A stretch of DNA of 64,000 nt from positions 930,001 to 994,000 of the forward strand of contig CAWDVH010000001.1 in NCBI GenBank assembly GCA_963805705.1. Reading direction: 5' to 3'. Positions 56,757 through 64,000 of the stretch are shown piece after piece. The notes beneath the pieces were generated by a model. The model was not told where the DNA came from, made no database searches, and saw only the letters and a list, made by a program, of their open reading frames with translations. This DNA comes from CAWDVH01 sp963805705. Lineage in GTDB: Bacteria; Actinomycetota; Actinomycetes; Streptosporangiales; Streptosporangiaceae. Every line of letters starts with the position of its first letter. The first letter of the stretch is position 1. The position numbers were made by a program, and so were the translations under genes.

Positions 56757-58787
56757 ATGCTTGCTGCGCAATCGTCGCCGGTGAGCGGGGTTGTCTTCGC
56801 GGTGGCCGTGCTGGCCGCCAGCACGGCGCTGGTGGCGGCCCTGGCGTGGGCATCGCGGCGGCTGCTCGGGTTGCCGATCGGGGTGCTGCGGGCGCTGATC
56901 GCTGGGTTGCTGGGCTTCGCCACCGCCGAGATCTTGGGCAGGTCGCTGCGAGCGGCTCAGCCTGGGCACCTGGCGGCGTTCATCACCGTGGCGCTGGGCG
57001 TTCCGCTGATCATCGCGATGATCTTCCTTGTCGCGGCGGAGGCCCTGGTGCCGAGCGGTACTGGGCCGCAGCCGGTGGAGATGATCCGCGGCGCGCGGCG
57101 CGCGCTCGCGCGCTCGCGGCGCTATTCGCAGATCAGCCGGATCGCGGTGCGGCACGGGCTGGGCCCTTACTTGCACGGGCGGCCGCTGCGTCCCGCGGAC
57201 GCGGCTGGCGGGCGGGCAGCGCTGGCGTTGTCACTGCGGCGTGCCCTGGAAGAGGGCGGGGTCACCTTCACCAAGCTGGGCCAGCTGATGTCCACTCGCC
57301 GTGATCTGCTCCCGGAGGAGTTCACTTCCGAGCTCGCCCGGCTTCAGGACCGGGCCGAGCCGGCGCAGTGGGAGCAGGTGGAGGAGGTACTAACCCGGTC
57401 ACTTGGGGCGCCACCCGGGCAGGTTTTCGCGGATCTGCAGCCGGAGCCGGCCGCAGCCGCATCAATCGCCCAGGTTCACAAGGCCTGGCTGCGCGGCGCA
57501 AGCTCCCCGGGCGCCCAGGTGGCCGTGAAGGTTCAGCGTCCAGGGATCCGTGCCACCGTCGAACAGGACCTCGACATCCTGCTGCGCATGGCGGTCAGGC
57601 TCGAGGATCGCGCGCGCTGGGCGCGTGCGGTCGGCGCGGCCGGCGTTGCCCGGGGATTCGCCGCCGCCATGCAGGAGGAGCTCGACTTCCGGGTAGAGGC
57701 ACGCAACATGGCAGCCGTCGCGGCCATCTGGGCGGGCCAGCAGCGTGCCGTCGGGGGAAACGTCTTGGTGGTGCTTCCGACCGTGCATGAGCAGCTGTGC
57801 ACCGAGCATGTGCTCGTCATCGAATGGCTGGACGGGGTCAGCCTGCGCGCGGCCGGACAGCTGATCGATGACCGCGGGCTTGACCGCGCCGGCCTGGCCC
57901 GTGCGCTGCTGCGCAGCATGGTGTACCAGATCACCGAAGGCGGCGTGTTCCACGCTGACCCGCATCCGGGCAACATCCTGCTGCTCACCGACGGCCGCCT
58001 CGCCCTGATCGACTTCGGCTCGGTCGGCCGCCTCGACGCCCAGCAGCGGTCCGCGCTGCAGAACCTGCTGCTCGCGCTCGGGCGCGCCGACCCGGCGGCG
58101 CTCCGCGACGCCCTGCTGGAACTGCTCACCCGCCCCGACGACATCGACGAGCAGCAACTGGAGCGGGCCCTCGGCCAGTTCATGGCACGCCACCTCACGG
58201 GCGGCACCGCGGCCACCGCTGAGATGTTCACCGGCCTGTTCCGCCTGGCCTCCCGCTTTGAGCTGGCCATCCCGCCCGAGATCGCCACCGTCCTGCGCGC
58301 CCTCGCCACCCTCGAAGGCACACTCACCCTGCTGACACCCGGGATTGACATAGCCGAGGAAGCGCGGGCGTACGCAGCCGCCCACGTAGCCGCGCAGTTG
58401 TCGCCTCGAGGCATGCCCAAGTCGGCCGCCGACGAGCTGATCGCGCTGCTACCGGTGCTACGCCGGCTGCCACGTCGGCTCGACCGCATCACCGGCACGA
58501 TGGAACAAGGCAGGCTCAGTCTCAACGTGCGACTATTCGCCGACGAACGCGACCGCCGGGTAGTCACCGCCCTGACCAACCAGGTCCTCCTGGCGTTCCT
58601 CGGCGCAGCATCCGGCATCGTCGCCGCGCTGATGCTCGGCGCACCCGGCGGCCCCAAGATCACCCCCACCGTCAGCCTCTACCAGGTAATCGCCTACAAC
58701 CTGCTCATCGTCGCCGCCATCCTCGTCCTGCGAGTGCTCTTCACAATCTTCAGGAACCGGCAAAGCACCGAGCGCGGCTCACCCTAG
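56757..58787 (+). CDS. AarF/UbiB (ABC1) family atypical kinase
   Basis: 676 residues. N-terminal hydrophobic helices (about 8-30, 40-60, 75-100) precede the ABC1 kinase core: the KxGQ motif 'GVTFTKLGQLMSTRRDLLP' near 170, Ala-rich loop 'PAAAASIAQVHKAWL' near 235, 'VAVKVQRPGIRATVEQDLDI' near 255, 'EELDFRVEARN' near 305, the catalytic loop 'GVFHADPHPGNILLL' near 397 and 'ALIDFGSVGRL' near 418. Two C-terminal helices end the protein. The family supports isoprenoid-quinone synthesis or lipid homeostasis through ATPase activity. ATG 56757 has 'gggaggg' upstream, so the longer frame to 56700 is not used. The gene stands alone. Confidence 0.92.
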   Translation: MLAAQSSPVSGVVFAVAVLAASTALVAALAWASRRLLGLPIGVLRALIAGLLGFATAEILGRSLRAAQPGHLAAFITVALGVPLIIAMIFLVAAEALVPSGTGPQPVEMIRGARRALARSRRYSQISRIAVRHGLGPYLHGRPLRPADAAGGRAALALSLRRALEEGGVTFTKLGQLMSTRRDLLPEEFTSELARLQDRAEPAQWEQVEEVLTRSLGAPPGQVFADLQPEPAAAASIAQVHKAWLRGASSPGAQVAVKVQRPGIRATVEQDLDILLRMAVRLEDRARWARAVGAAGVARGFAAAMQEELDFRVEARNMAAVAAIWAGQQRAVGGNVLVVLPTVHEQLCTEHVLVIEWLDGVSLRAAGQLIDDRGLDRAGLARALLRSMVYQITEGGVFHADPHPGNILLLTDGRLALIDFGSVGRLDAQQRSALQNLLLALGRADPAALRDALLELLTRPDDIDEQQLERALGQFMARHLTGGTAATAEMFTGLFRLASRFELAIPPEIATVLRALATLEGTLTLLTPGIDIAEEARAYAAAHVAAQLSPRGMPKSAADELIALLPVLRRLPRRLDRITGTMEQGRLSLNVRLFADERDRRVVTALTNQVLLAFLGAASGIVAALMLGAPGGPKITPTVSLYQVIAYNLLIVAAILVLRVLFTIFRNRQSTERGSP

Positions 58788-59018
58788 CGCTGATGTTGAG
58801 GTGAATTCAGATCTGAACCCGCATGTTGGGCTTAGGGCGGCGAGACTCACAAACGCCCCTGCGGCCGTCGGCGATGAGCGCTCGCGTGGTATGCGAACCG
58901 ATCGATCCCATGTTTCCTGGCCCGGTTGGACGTCGCCGCGGCGCGTGGGGTGGAATTGATCACCCGGAGGCTGGTCATCACCGGCCAAGCGGGCCTGCGG
59001 TAACGGCGAGGAGCTGTT

Positions 59019-59672
59019 GTGTCCGATGGCGAGCGGGACTTCGAAGCGCGTGCGGTAGACCGGCTGATCTTCTTTTCCGACGCCGTGGTGGCCATCGCGA
59101 TCACGCTGCTCGCCATCGACCTGCCGGTACCCACCGGCGACACTGTGTCCGAGTTCTGGTCCTCAGTACGGCACAACGCCGGTCACTATGCGGCGTTCCT
59201 GATCAGCTTCCTGGTGATCTCCGCAGCGTGGAGCCACCACCACGACCTCTTCCGGTACGCCAGGCGGATGGACTCGCGGTTGCGGACGCTCAACACGGCC
59301 TGGCTCTTCATGATCATCCTTAATCCGTTCGCGACTAGGCTGCTCACCAGCCAGGGGAACAAGAACCTGTATGTGCACGCCTTGCGGTTCGGGTTTTACT
59401 CGCTGCTGCAGGCGCTGGTCTCCGCGGTGCTGCTGGTGATGCTGCGCCACATGATCTCGCACGCTCAGGCGCCCGGCACCCCGGAGCCGGTCGTGAGCGA
59501 TACCGCCTGGCAGTCCTACGGCTGGCTGGTCGGCTTCGGGCTGTCGATTCCGGTCTTCTTCGTCACCCCCTACGGGTGGGTGGTCTGGTTCGTCGGCCCG
59601 CTGCTGGTGCACCGGCTGCACCAGCTACACCGGCGGCGTTACGGCAAACAGCGACACCCCGGCGTTGCCTAG
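59019..59672 (+). CDS. TMEM175-type (DUF1211) potassium channel
   Basis: A 217-residue six-helix membrane protein with the signature 'RLIFFSDAVVAIAITLLAI' in helix 1 (residues 15-35), the FSD motif of bacterial TMEM175 channels. Later helices are at about 55-75, 90-110, 125-145 and 165-200. Bacterial members form tetrameric K+-selective pores whose filter lies in helix 1. GTG 59019 has 'gaggag' 5 nt upstream. The preceding gap 58788-59018 contains no gene. Confidence 0.88.
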   Translation: MSDGERDFEARAVDRLIFFSDAVVAIAITLLAIDLPVPTGDTVSEFWSSVRHNAGHYAAFLISFLVISAAWSHHHDLFRYARRMDSRLRTLNTAWLFMIILNPFATRLLTSQGNKNLYVHALRFGFYSLLQALVSAVLLVMLRHMISHAQAPGTPEPVVSDTAWQSYGWLVGFGLSIPVFFVTPYGWVVWFVGPLLVHRLHQLHRRRYGKQRHPGVA

Positions 59673-59832
59673 CCCCCCGGGCGGGCATCGCGACGGGCCG
59701 GCCCACGGCCGGAAGCGGCTCGGCCACCGGCAACCACGAGGGCAACTGGGTGGCGCGCATCCTGCATCAGCGCTGTCCGGACTTCTCGGCCCGTGCCGCC
59801 CACGCGGCAAGCGGGGCTGATAGATAAGGAAC

Positions 59833-60465
59833 GTGCGTATCGGCCGACTGCCCATCGACGAGCAGCTAGAACATTTTCGCGCGGCGTTGAGCCGAAACCG
59901 CACACTGACCGAGGTGCTTGACAAGGCCGCCGAAGTGGGACTGCCCGGCTGGTATCTGGTCGCCGGATGCCTCTACCAGACCGTGTGGAACGTCGTCACC
60001 GGCCAGGCGCCTGAAGCGGGCATCCTGGACTACGACCTGGCTTACTTCGATCCCTCCGATCTGTCGTGGGAAGCTGAGGACGCGGTCATCCAGGCCGGAA
60101 GCAAGGTCTTTGGTCATCTGCCCCAGCCAGTGCAGATCCGCAACCAGGCCCGCGTGCATCTGTGGTACGAGCAGAAATACGGTGTGCCCTGTCTCCCTCA
60201 TGAATCCACGGAGGCGGCGATCGACACCTTCGAGGCGACAACCGCCTGCCTGGGCGTGCACCTCGCTCCCGGCGGGCAATGGCGGATATACGCGCCGCAC
60301 GGACTCGCCGACGTATTCAATCTCCTCGTGCGTCCCAACCCAGTGCTGGCGCCTCGGCGCGTTTATGAGATCAAGACCGGGCGGTGGCAACGCCAATGGC
60401 CCGCCCTCACGGTGCTGCCCTGGCCCGAGTCCGGAAGCGGTATGCCTGGCCTCGTCTGTCGCTGA
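59833..60465 (+). CDS. Nucleotidyltransferase family protein (DUF925/NTP_transf_6-like)
   Basis: A 210-residue protein of the minimal nucleotidyltransferase type. 'WYLVAGCLYQTVWNVVTG' near residue 42 is the GxS/GCLYQ-type nucleotide site, and 'GILDYDLAYFDPSDLSWE' near 64 carries the Asp-x-Asp metal ligands. 'APHGLADVFNLLVRPNP' near 155 is the family's C-terminal signature. The function of the family is unknown; it may add nucleotides to small molecules or RNA. GTG 59833 has 'aagga' upstream. It is followed by the DUF1707 gene in the same direction. Confidence 0.83.
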   Translation: MRIGRLPIDEQLEHFRAALSRNRTLTEVLDKAAEVGLPGWYLVAGCLYQTVWNVVTGQAPEAGILDYDLAYFDPSDLSWEAEDAVIQAGSKVFGHLPQPVQIRNQARVHLWYEQKYGVPCLPHESTEAAIDTFEATTACLGVHLAPGGQWRIYAPHGLADVFNLLVRPNPVLAPRRVYEIKTGRWQRQWPALTVLPWPESGSGMPGLVCR

Positions 60466-60555
60466 GGTCGCGCGCCAGGCACTGCGGGCCGCGCAGCGGG
60501 CGCTTGCCATCCGGCCGGTAGCCCCATGACTCGGCCGTGATCTAGTCTGGCGGCC

Positions 60556-61167
60556 ATGGAGGATGCATCCTTTCGGGTCTCGGATGCTGAGCGCGAGCAG
60601 GTTGTCCTTTCGCTTCGCGATCACCTTATGGCCGGGCGCCTGACGCCGGAGGAGTTCTCCGAGCGAGTCGAGGCCGCACTCAAAGCCCGCGTCAGCGGGG
60701 AACTGGCGCGTGTCCAGGCAGACTTGCCGGATGTCTCTCTTCAAGCCGCGCGTCCGCGCCGCAAACCGACCCGCTTCACCACGGCCTTGTTCGGTCATGT
60801 CACGCGGCGGACACGGCTGCGGCTACGCCGGTGGGCCTGCGCGGTCAGTGCTTGCGGAGACCTGGATCTCGATCTACGCGAGGCCACGATCGACCTCCCA
60901 CAGACAGCCGTGACGGTCTTGGTGGCCTTCGGCAACGTCGATGTCTATGTGCCCGAGGACGTCAACGTCGACGTCGGCGGGTTCACCATCTTTGGTCACC
61001 GCCGCGAGTGGGGGCGCGACGTCGATCGGCCGGACGCCCCGACCTTGCAGGTTCGCGCGCTCGGCTGCGGGACGGTCGATGTATGGCGGGTGCCGCACGA
61101 CATGCGAGGCAGCTACCGCGACATCATTCGCCAGCTCAAGGAGCGCCAGCGCCAGCTTCCGGCGTGA
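60556..61167 (+). CDS. DUF1707 and LiaF-like domain protein
   Basis: 203 residues. The first 50 residues are a SHOCT-like DUF1707 domain ('RVSDAEREQVVLSLRDHLMA' then 'GRLTPEEFSERVEAAL'). A basic linker follows, and the C-terminal 100 residues form a LiaF/DUF2154-like beta-helix ('FGNVDVYVPEDVNVDVGGF', 'TIFGHRREWG'). No transmembrane segment is present, so it is probably cytoplasmic or membrane-associated. LiaF-type domains regulate envelope-stress two-component systems in Firmicutes; in actinobacteria the role is unknown. Confidence 0.85.
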   Translation: MEDASFRVSDAEREQVVLSLRDHLMAGRLTPEEFSERVEAALKARVSGELARVQADLPDVSLQAARPRRKPTRFTTALFGHVTRRTRLRLRRWACAVSACGDLDLDLREATIDLPQTAVTVLVAFGNVDVYVPEDVNVDVGGFTIFGHRREWGRDVDRPDAPTLQVRALGCGTVDVWRVPHDMRGSYRDIIRQLKERQRQLPA

Positions 61168-61319
61168 AAACGGCGACACTCCCGTTATACCGGGATCAGT
61201 ACCGACCGCTTCGTCTGCCACTCCAGCATCGACCTGAACTTCGCTGCGGGCGACAGCGCACTCGATGCCGCAGTTTCGGCCGGTTGTGGCAGGGACACAG
61301 CACGGTAGGGTCAGGGCCC

Positions 61320-61808
61320 ATGGCCAGACGCTCCGGGTTCCGCCGGTCGGCTGGAACCGCTACCCCCCTCGATGTCATCAGGAGGGGATTCCGGCCGCCA
61401 AGCATCGCCGCTCTATCAGCCGATATCTCGGCGATAGATCGCGGCGAAGGCAGAACGGTCGCATGCTTGTACCGAGGGTCGTTCGGCGCGTACCCGAAGC
61501 GTTTCAGGCGAAAGGTGCTAGACCTTCATCCGGCCGCACTCATCTTCCGGCCCTTCTGGTCGTCTCCTTCCAGGTCCAGATTCCGGATTCCGCGGGGTGA
61601 CATCATTTCGGCCGCTCTCGGCCGCCCGGACCGGGCAGCTGCGTTTTACTCACCGGGTTCGCGCCTTTTCGACTACGCGGCCTTCGATGTCATCGCGTGC
61701 CAGATGGCCGACGGGAAGCTTGATCTTGCGGTGCCACGCCCAGACGTTCGGCTGGTGCTGCATTACCTCAACTCTCCCCCTGTCGCGTCATCCGATGGAA
61801 GCAGCTGA
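61320..61808 (+). CDS. Hypothetical protein, possibly PH-like fold
   Basis: A 162-residue frame with a basic start ('MARRSGFRRSAG') and Arg-rich strands ('LYRGSFGAYPKRFRRKVLDL', 'RPFWSSPSRSRFRIPRGDI'), ending in 'DVRLVLHYLNSPPVASSDGS'. The pattern of short Arg/Trp/Tyr-rich strands resembles the small PH-like domains of other actinobacterial hypotheticals, but I do not recognise a family. The frame is open 490 bp upstream across the DUF1707 gene, so length alone is weak evidence. Codon usage of the segment and a 'gtcaggg' before ATG 61320 mildly favour it. Confidence 0.4.
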   Translation: MARRSGFRRSAGTATPLDVIRRGFRPPSIAALSADISAIDRGEGRTVACLYRGSFGAYPKRFRRKVLDLHPAALIFRPFWSSPSRSRFRIPRGDIISAALGRPDRAAAFYSPGSRLFDYAAFDVIACQMADGKLDLAVPRPDVRLVLHYLNSPPVASSDGSS

Positions 61809-61944
61809 GCCCTTCAGTGCGGGCAACTGGGCTTGAACGAGTGGCCCTGGGGGAGAGCGATCAAGGCGCAGGGCAGCATTCCGACGCTGACCTGAAAGTG
61901 CTCCTCGTATCGCACGTAGCAGGGCATGACCGGCCCAGCTCATG

Positions 61945-62562
61945 CTAGGGCGACACGGCGGTGCCCAGGGAGTCGGCTCCCCCGAATTTCGGTGCGCCCT
62001 TCTCATAGAAGACGTCGAGTTCTTTGATAATGAAGCCCGCGGCCGTCAGCAGGTCAACGATAGGCCTGGTGAGGTTGCACCCGCCGAAAACGCGCTGCTC
62101 CAGTGGGTTGAGGCGTCGTTGCCAACGGCGCACATTCTCGTCGGGGGCCAGCCCGTGCTCCAGGAAGTGCAGGGTCCCCCCGGGCTTGAGAACCCGCCGC
62201 ACCTCGCGCAGGGCGGCGGCGGCGTCGGGGATGGTGCATAGCGTCCAGGTGGACAGGGCAGCGTCGTAGCTGTCGTCCTCGAAGGGCAGCGACTGGCCGT
62301 CCAAGCCGGAGCGCTGCACCGGGACGCTGGCCGCCTTCAGCCGCTGGCCCGCCAGTTGCCAGCCGAGGTCGGAGGGCTCGACCGCGGCGACCCGGGTGAC
62401 GGCTACCGGATAGAAGGGCACGTTGAGGCCCGAGCCGAAGCCGATCTCGACCACCCCCCCGGCCAGGCCCGCACAGACCCGGCGGCGCAGCGGCTCGGCT
62501 GTCTTGGTACCGCACGCGGTGTTGAGGATCCGCGGCAGGACTCGTCTCTCGTAGAATCCCAT
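61945..62562 (-). CDS. Class I SAM methyltransferase, METTL7-like (second copy)
   Basis: 205 residues, the paralog of the gene at 46389-47006. Motif I is 'VVEIGFGSGLNVPFYPVAV' near residue 38, then 'VAAVEPSDLGWQLAGQRL', 'LDGQSLPFEDDSYDAALSTW' near 85, 'TLCTIPDAAAAL' near 105 and 'VLKPGGTLHFLEHGLAPDE' near 120. ATG 62562 has 'aaggagg' 7 nt upstream, which decides against the longer frame. The substrate is unknown; METTL7-type enzymes methylate small thiols or alkyl groups. It is followed by 136 bp of gene-free sequence. Confidence 0.88.
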   Translation of the reverse strand: MGFYERRVLPRILNTACGTKTAEPLRRRVCAGLAGGVVEIGFGSGLNVPFYPVAVTRVAAVEPSDLGWQLAGQRLKAASVPVQRSGLDGQSLPFEDDSYDAALSTWTLCTIPDAAAALREVRRVLKPGGTLHFLEHGLAPDENVRRWQRRLNPLEQRVFGGCNLTRPIVDLLTAAGFIIKELDVFYEKGAPKFGGADSLGTAVSP

Positions 62563-62672
62563 GACTGCCTCCTTGAACTGCACAATGTTCGTTCGGTTGT
62601 TCCTGGTGGTCGGCTGGCTCTCTGAGTGCCTCGATGCCGCAGCCTGGCCATCCTGTGCGTCCGGCGGCCGTC

Positions 62673-62960
62673 CTAAGCGTGCCCGACAATCTCGCATACA
62701 TCGACGCTGATGAACGTCGCAGGCGCATCGGGCATGTCGCGGAGCTGGTTGAAGGCCGCCTCCGCCGCCCGGGCGTTTTCCTCCGTGTCGAAGAGCCAGA
62801 AAGAATGCTGGATGATGTCACCACCTCGGCTCCGCGCCCAGTAGCCGCCCGCCGAGCCGGCCATGCCCTGCAGCATCGCAACACCCCTTTCGCCGAGCAT
62901 CGCCAGCGCCTCGTCCGCCCGGTCCGGCTTGATCTTGACTCGTCCGACGACTGCCCGCAT
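62673..62960 (-). CDS. Antibiotic-biosynthesis-monooxygenase-like (ABM) dimeric barrel protein
   Basis: A 95-residue single ferredoxin-like domain: 'MRAVVGRVKIKPDRADEALA', 'VAMLQGMAGSAGGYWARS', 'SFWLFDTEENARAAEAAFNQ' and a final strand 'TFISVDVCEIV'. ABM-fold proteins act as cofactor-free monooxygenases, haem-degrading enzymes or ligand-binding dimers; no catalytic set is evident. ATG 62960 is chosen for the 'ggaagga' ribosome site 8 nt upstream; the frame extends to 63101 without family similarity. It is read leftward, 110 bp ahead of the METTL7-like gene. Confidence 0.72.
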   Translation of the reverse strand: MRAVVGRVKIKPDRADEALAMLGERGVAMLQGMAGSAGGYWARSRGGDIIQHSFWLFDTEENARAAEAAFNQLRDMPDAPATFISVDVCEIVGHA

Positions 62961-63224
62961 TGGCTTGTCCTTCCAGCTGTGTGCTCCCTGCATGAACGCC
63001 CACACGTTGATCACCTTCATCCCGTGGGGCCGCTCGTGCGCTGTGGTCATGAGGCCACGATGGCGCTCCGGGGCCGCCGGAGCATCGGTGAACTCACCCA
63101 TTTCTGGCTGGTTTAGGAAGCGCTTCGCCGGGCCGCGCCCTGCCGGGCCGATGAGATCCGGGCGCCCGTAGTGTCATCACTGCTGACCGTGGGACAAGCC
63201 CGTGGCAGAGGAGGAGACGCGGCT

Positions 63225-63263
63225 ATGGCAATCGGATTCGACGGCTGGGCGGTCGTGAGGTGA
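63225..63263 (+). other. Twelve-codon mini-ORF coupled to the DHFR-fold gene
   Basis: 'gaggaggag' (63208-63216) lies 8 nt before ATG 63225, which encodes MAIGFDGWAVVR and stops at TGA 63261-63263. The stop overlaps GTG 63260 of the next gene as GTGA. The arrangement matches the mini-ORF before the sigma-factor fragment at 51217. Confidence 0.5.
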
Positions 63264-63819
63264 GCGGCAAGGTAGTCGTGAACAGGTCGATGTCGCTGGA
63301 CGGCTTCATCGCCGGTCCTGACGACGCGATGGACTGGATCTTCGACTTCATGGCGCCGGACGCAGCGTGGCTGACGGAGATCGCGGCGGCCACCGGCGCC
63401 ATGCTCGTCGGCCGGCGGACCGATGAGGTAGGCGACAGGATGGACGCCAACAACGAGCGGGGGGCAGCATCGAGCGACGAGGGCTACCCCTTCTCCGGAC
63501 CCTCGTTCGTCCTCACCCATAGGCCGCCGGACCCGCCGGCCCGGGGGTCACGTACCTCGCCGGTGACATCGGGGAAGCGGTCGCCACGGCACTGAACGCG
63601 GCGGGCGGCAAGGACCTCGAAATCCTCGGCGCTGACGTGGCCGGCCAGTGCCTGCAGCGGGGACTCGTGGACGAGATCCTGGTATACGTCCTGCCGGTGC
63701 TGCTCGGCGACGGCATCCGGTTCTACTCCTCCCCGGGTCTCGCGAGGATTGACCTGGAACCGCTCGACAGCACGCGGCACGGAGCCGTCACTGTCCTTCG
63801 CTTCCGCGTCCGCAAGTAG
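63260..63819 (+). pseudogene. RibD_C/dihydrofolate-reductase-fold protein with one frameshift
   Basis: The first frame gives a RibD C-terminal/DHFR-like start ('VVVNRSMSLDGFIAGPDDAM', 'GAMLVGRRTDEVGDRMD', 'SFVLTHRPPDPPARG'). It then leaves the family. The next frame resumes as 'VTYLAGDIGEAVATALNAAG', 'LEILGADVAGQCLQRGLVDE' and 'LPVLLGDGIRFY' to the stop at 63819. The switch falls in a five-G run (63543-63547); one more G would restore about 186 residues. This is a slippage-type error or a real mutation. Such proteins are NADPH reductases of unknown substrate and are often paired with regulators like the PadR gene that follows. Confidence 0.75.
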
Positions 63820-63857
63820 TCATCGGTGTAGTACTGCGACCAGTCCCTGGCGCATAT

Positions 63858-63877
63858 GACTCTATCTAGGTAGAGTC
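63858..63877 (+). promoter_or_regulatory. Palindrome before the PadR-family gene
   Basis: 'gactcta' (63858-63864) and 'tagagtc' (63871-63877) are perfect 7-bp arms around a 6-bp near-symmetric centre. It ends 6 bp before the ATG at 63884. An autoregulatory operator for the PadR-like protein is the simplest reading. Confidence 0.55.
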
Positions 63878-63883
63878 TGGTCC

Positions 63884-64000
63884 ATGCCACCTCGCACGGC
63901 GCTGTCTGCTCAGACCCGAGCGGTTCTGGCCGCTTTTGCCTCCCAGCCGTCGGAATGGCGGCACGGCTATGACCTAGCTCGCGAAACCGGACTGAAGTCC
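63884..64000 (+). CDS. PadR-family transcriptional regulator, 5' part
   Basis: Only 39 codons lie inside the window. The sequence ('LSAQTRAVLAAFASQPSEWR' then 'HGYDLARETGLKS') matches the first helices of a PadR/MarR-like winged helix, in which 'HGYDL' marks the PadR-type start of the recognition unit. PadR proteins are dimeric repressors of detoxification and transport genes and commonly repress themselves. A perfect-arm palindrome overlaps its presumed promoter. Confidence 0.65.
   Translation, partial: MPPRTALSAQTRAVLAAFASQPSEWRHGYDLARETGLKS

Noticed and set aside
61168..61319. Possible tRNA or coding sequence between the DUF1707 gene and the hypothetical gene
   Set aside because: No cloverleaf could be drawn, and the open frames lack start codons with ribosome sites.

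Overview
The window is about 64 kb of very GC-rich DNA from an actinobacterium. Most genes carry GTG or ATG starts behind purine-rich ribosome binding sites, and many neighbours are coupled through 4-nt GTGA overlaps. A BldC-type regulator, a DUF3073 protein, valine/leucine dehydrogenase and the purM-purF order match the gene order I know from Streptomyces coelicolor around SCO4086-SCO4091. Placing it in or near the Streptosporangiales is inference, not something the sequence proves.

Left part (1-21.5 kb, conserved core). The 3' end of mscL, a GNAT acetyltransferase and an actinobacterial PolA-like polymerase precede glyA, which is read leftward behind a clear ZTP (pfl) riboswitch. bldC, a conserved hypothetical, vdh and the DUF3073 gene follow. 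The leftward purine genes purF-purM and purS / RsbW-like ATPase / purQ-purL make phosphoribosylamine, FGAM and AIR. The glyA riboswitch senses a purine-folate alarmone, so regulation and pathway sit together. A rightward operon encodes the E1alpha, E1beta and E2 subunits of a 2-oxoacid dehydrogenase, followed by a Dabb-domain protein.

Middle part (21.5-50.5 kb). There is a FadE5-like acyl-CoA dehydrogenase and a divergent two-domain acyl-CoA dehydrogenase broken by one frameshift. Then come a LytR-CpsA-Psr wall ligase, an O-methyltransferase, an HpcH/HpaI aldolase, an MFS transporter, a VOC/APH/membrane-protein operon and a large Tat-exported protein. Two alpha/beta hydrolase-fold proteins (BAAT-like and MetX-like), a LOG protein, a YVTN beta-propeller, an FtsX-like permease without an ATPase, an MBL alkylsulfatase and a METTL7-like methyltransferase follow. 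The region ends with a 1119-residue secreted protein of three identical-architecture modules, each an Ig-like domain plus a six-bladed YWTD propeller.

Right part (50.5-64 kb, accessory and rearranged). It contains a truncated ECF sigma gene behind a coupled mini-ORF, NudC, a 3' fragment of a glycine tRNA, and a duplicated two-component locus. In that locus one copy keeps only the response regulator, another keeps only the histidine kinase, and a third keeps only the membrane module. Next are methyltransferases, an AarF/UbiB kinase, a TMEM175-type channel, a nucleotidyltransferase, a DUF1707 protein, a second METTL7-like enzyme, a frameshifted RibD_C/DHFR-fold gene and the start of a PadR regulator with its own palindrome.

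Short tandem repeats (15-21 bp) are a recurring theme, both between genes and in frame inside purF, purL, the RsbW-like gene and the E2 gene. Four genes carry single-base frameshifts, which may be real decay or assembly error. No CRISPR array, rRNA or intact tRNA was found.
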